Shown here piece by piece: positions 42,702-43,447 of a DNA stretch of 43,447 nt; position 1 is the first letter of the stretch; every line of letters begins with the position of its first letter. The notes beneath the pieces are model-generated. The model saw nothing but the letters and a program-made list of their open reading frames with translations, did no database searches and was not told the origin of the DNA. Source of the stretch: Nitrososphaerota archaeon. Lineage in GTDB: Archaea; Thermoproteota; Nitrososphaeria; Nitrososphaerales; Nitrosopumilaceae. The stretch covers positions 1 to 43,447 of the forward strand of contig JAGWGC010000002.1 in NCBI GenBank assembly GCA_028867615.1, read 5' to 3'. A program made the translations under genes and the position numbers.

Positions 42702-43169
42702 ATGGGTTCAGCAGTATTTACAGAAGCAATTCTCATCGTAGCATCGGTTATCATAGCTGCTGGCCTTGCAGGGGTAGTTATGACAAAGGTAGGTACATTC
42801 CAATCCACTTTTACCCAGACAACTGAGAACCAGAAACAGACCATACTGACAAACATCAAAATCATTTATGCACAGAATTCAACATCTACAAGCGTAAGCG
42901 CATGGGTGAAAAATATTGGGACGTATTCAATTACTAATACACAGAACATTGATGTGTATTTTGGACAAACTGGTGCAATGCAGAGAATTCCATACAATGC
43001 AGGATCACCATCTTGGACATTTTCTAGTCCAGTAACTAGTTGGGACAAGGCAAATACCGTACAGATCAACCTTTCAAATTTATCAGCCATTCAATGTAGT
43101 AGTGTATACGAGTTACAAGTAACAACACCAAACGGCGTTAGCGATGAATACTTCGCTACATTCTGCTAG
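42702..43169 (+). CDS. arlG: ArlG, archaellum stator-type protein
   Basis: A 155-residue protein with an N-terminal hydrophobic helix of archaellin-like type (FTEAILIVASVIIAAGLAGV) without a class III cleavage site, and a C-terminal beta-sandwich (SVSAWVKNIGTYSITNTQNI). ArlG forms a filament with ArlF that anchors the motor to the S-layer. It starts directly after the previous stop (TAGATG). The pair order arlG-arlF is as expected. Confidence 0.85.
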   Translation: MGSAVFTEAILIVASVIIAAGLAGVVMTKVGTFQSTFTQTTENQKQTILTNIKIIYAQNSTSTSVSAWVKNIGTYSITNTQNIDVYFGQTGAMQRIPYNAGSPSWTFSSPVTSWDKANTVQINLSNLSAIQCSSVYELQVTTPNGVSDEYFATFC

Positions 43170-43179
43170 GTGATATACT

Positions 43180-43447
43180 GTGGGATTAAGTATTGCAATC
43201 TCTGGCGGAATTGTCACCTTTGCCATAGTATATGCCATGATGTCATTTCCTGCAATACTTGATGATACTACAAAGGTGAGTGCATCTTCAACACAGATGT
43301 CAAGCACACTTAATTCAATTCTGCACACAAACATCAATCTTTCAAATTTACAAAATGTAAGCGGTAGCAGTACTGTTAATTTTTCAATAAATAATACTGG
43401 AAATACCATATTGTGGAATTACAACAAGTTTGACGCAATAGTTACAT
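43180..43447 (+). CDS. arlF: ArlF, archaellum stator-type protein (truncated by window edge)
   Basis: A GTG at 43180 opens a frame of 89 codons that runs off the right edge. It has the N-terminal helix GLSIAISGGIVTFAIVYAMM and the start of a beta-sandwich (TVNFSINNTGNTILWNYNKF). ArlF binds S-layer proteins and works with ArlG. GGTGAT lies 8-13 nt upstream as ribosome site. The rest of the operon (presumably arlH, arlI, arlJ) would follow outside the window. Confidence 0.8.
   Translation, partial: MGLSIAISGGIVTFAIVYAMMSFPAILDDTTKVSASSTQMSSTLNSILHTNINLSNLQNVSGSSTVNFSINNTGNTILWNYNKFDAIVT

Overview
The window is AT-rich archaeal DNA and most likely comes from an ammonia-oxidising Nitrososphaerota (Thaumarchaeota) of the Nitrosopumilales/Nitrosotalea type. 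The archaeal markers are a TFIIB-family factor, a TrmB regulator, an archaellin with a class III signal peptide followed by ArlG and ArlF, a PibD/FlaK-type prepilin peptidase, a bacterial-type che set placed beside the archaellum genes, and a thiolase/DUF35 pair. Many genes start with TTG or GTG and many neighbours overlap by 4 nt. The genus is a guess from gene content.

Layout. 1-2.4 kb: two tandem paralogous secreted proteins on the minus strand, the upstream one with its signal peptide out of frame. 2.6-5.1 kb: a tightly overlapping minus-strand operon encoding a TFB-like factor, a ParB-like protein and a winged-helix-like protein, with inverted repeats around its promoter. 5.2-9.5 kb: an accessory stretch with a ribbon-helix-helix-like protein, a TIR-domain protein with a zinc ribbon, an AbiV-like protein, small hypotheticals and decayed gene remnants. 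9.5-14.1 kb: a four-gene overlapping metabolic operon (nucleotidyltransferase, luciferase-like F420 enzyme, thiolase, DUF35), a small zinc-ribbon protein, a small membrane protein and the prepilin peptidase.

14.8-30 kb: a sensory and surface-protein region with TrmB, a large Ig-like-repeat surface protein, a CBS-domain protein, a membrane-anchored zincin, a YVTN beta-propeller protein, a TPR protein, four receiver-only response regulators, two histidine kinases (one membrane-bound, one soluble), a small DNA-binding-like protein and a universal stress protein. 30-40.5 kb: a minus-strand chemotaxis cluster, in transcription order soluble MCP-like protein, small hypothetical, membrane MCP, CheW, CheY, CheB, CheA, CheC, CheR, CheY, CheC, CheD, then a membrane protein. 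40.7 kb to the right edge: the start of the archaellum operon (archaellin, accessory protein, ArlG, truncated ArlF), read divergently.

How it works together. MCPs, CheW and CheA sense and phosphorylate CheY; CheR, CheB and CheD adapt the receptors; the CheC proteins dephosphorylate CheY; CheY then biases the archaellum, whose archaellin is matured by the prepilin peptidase. No CheF-like adaptor was recognised here. Two observations stand out. An 11-nt motif, roughly [AG]AACA[CTA]AC-N-A-[GA], lies just before the TATA region of at least five signalling genes and also upstream of the archaellin and CBS genes, which suggests a shared motility/signalling regulon. The two cheY genes are identical over a 400-bp direct repeat that brackets cheB-cheA-cheC-cheR.
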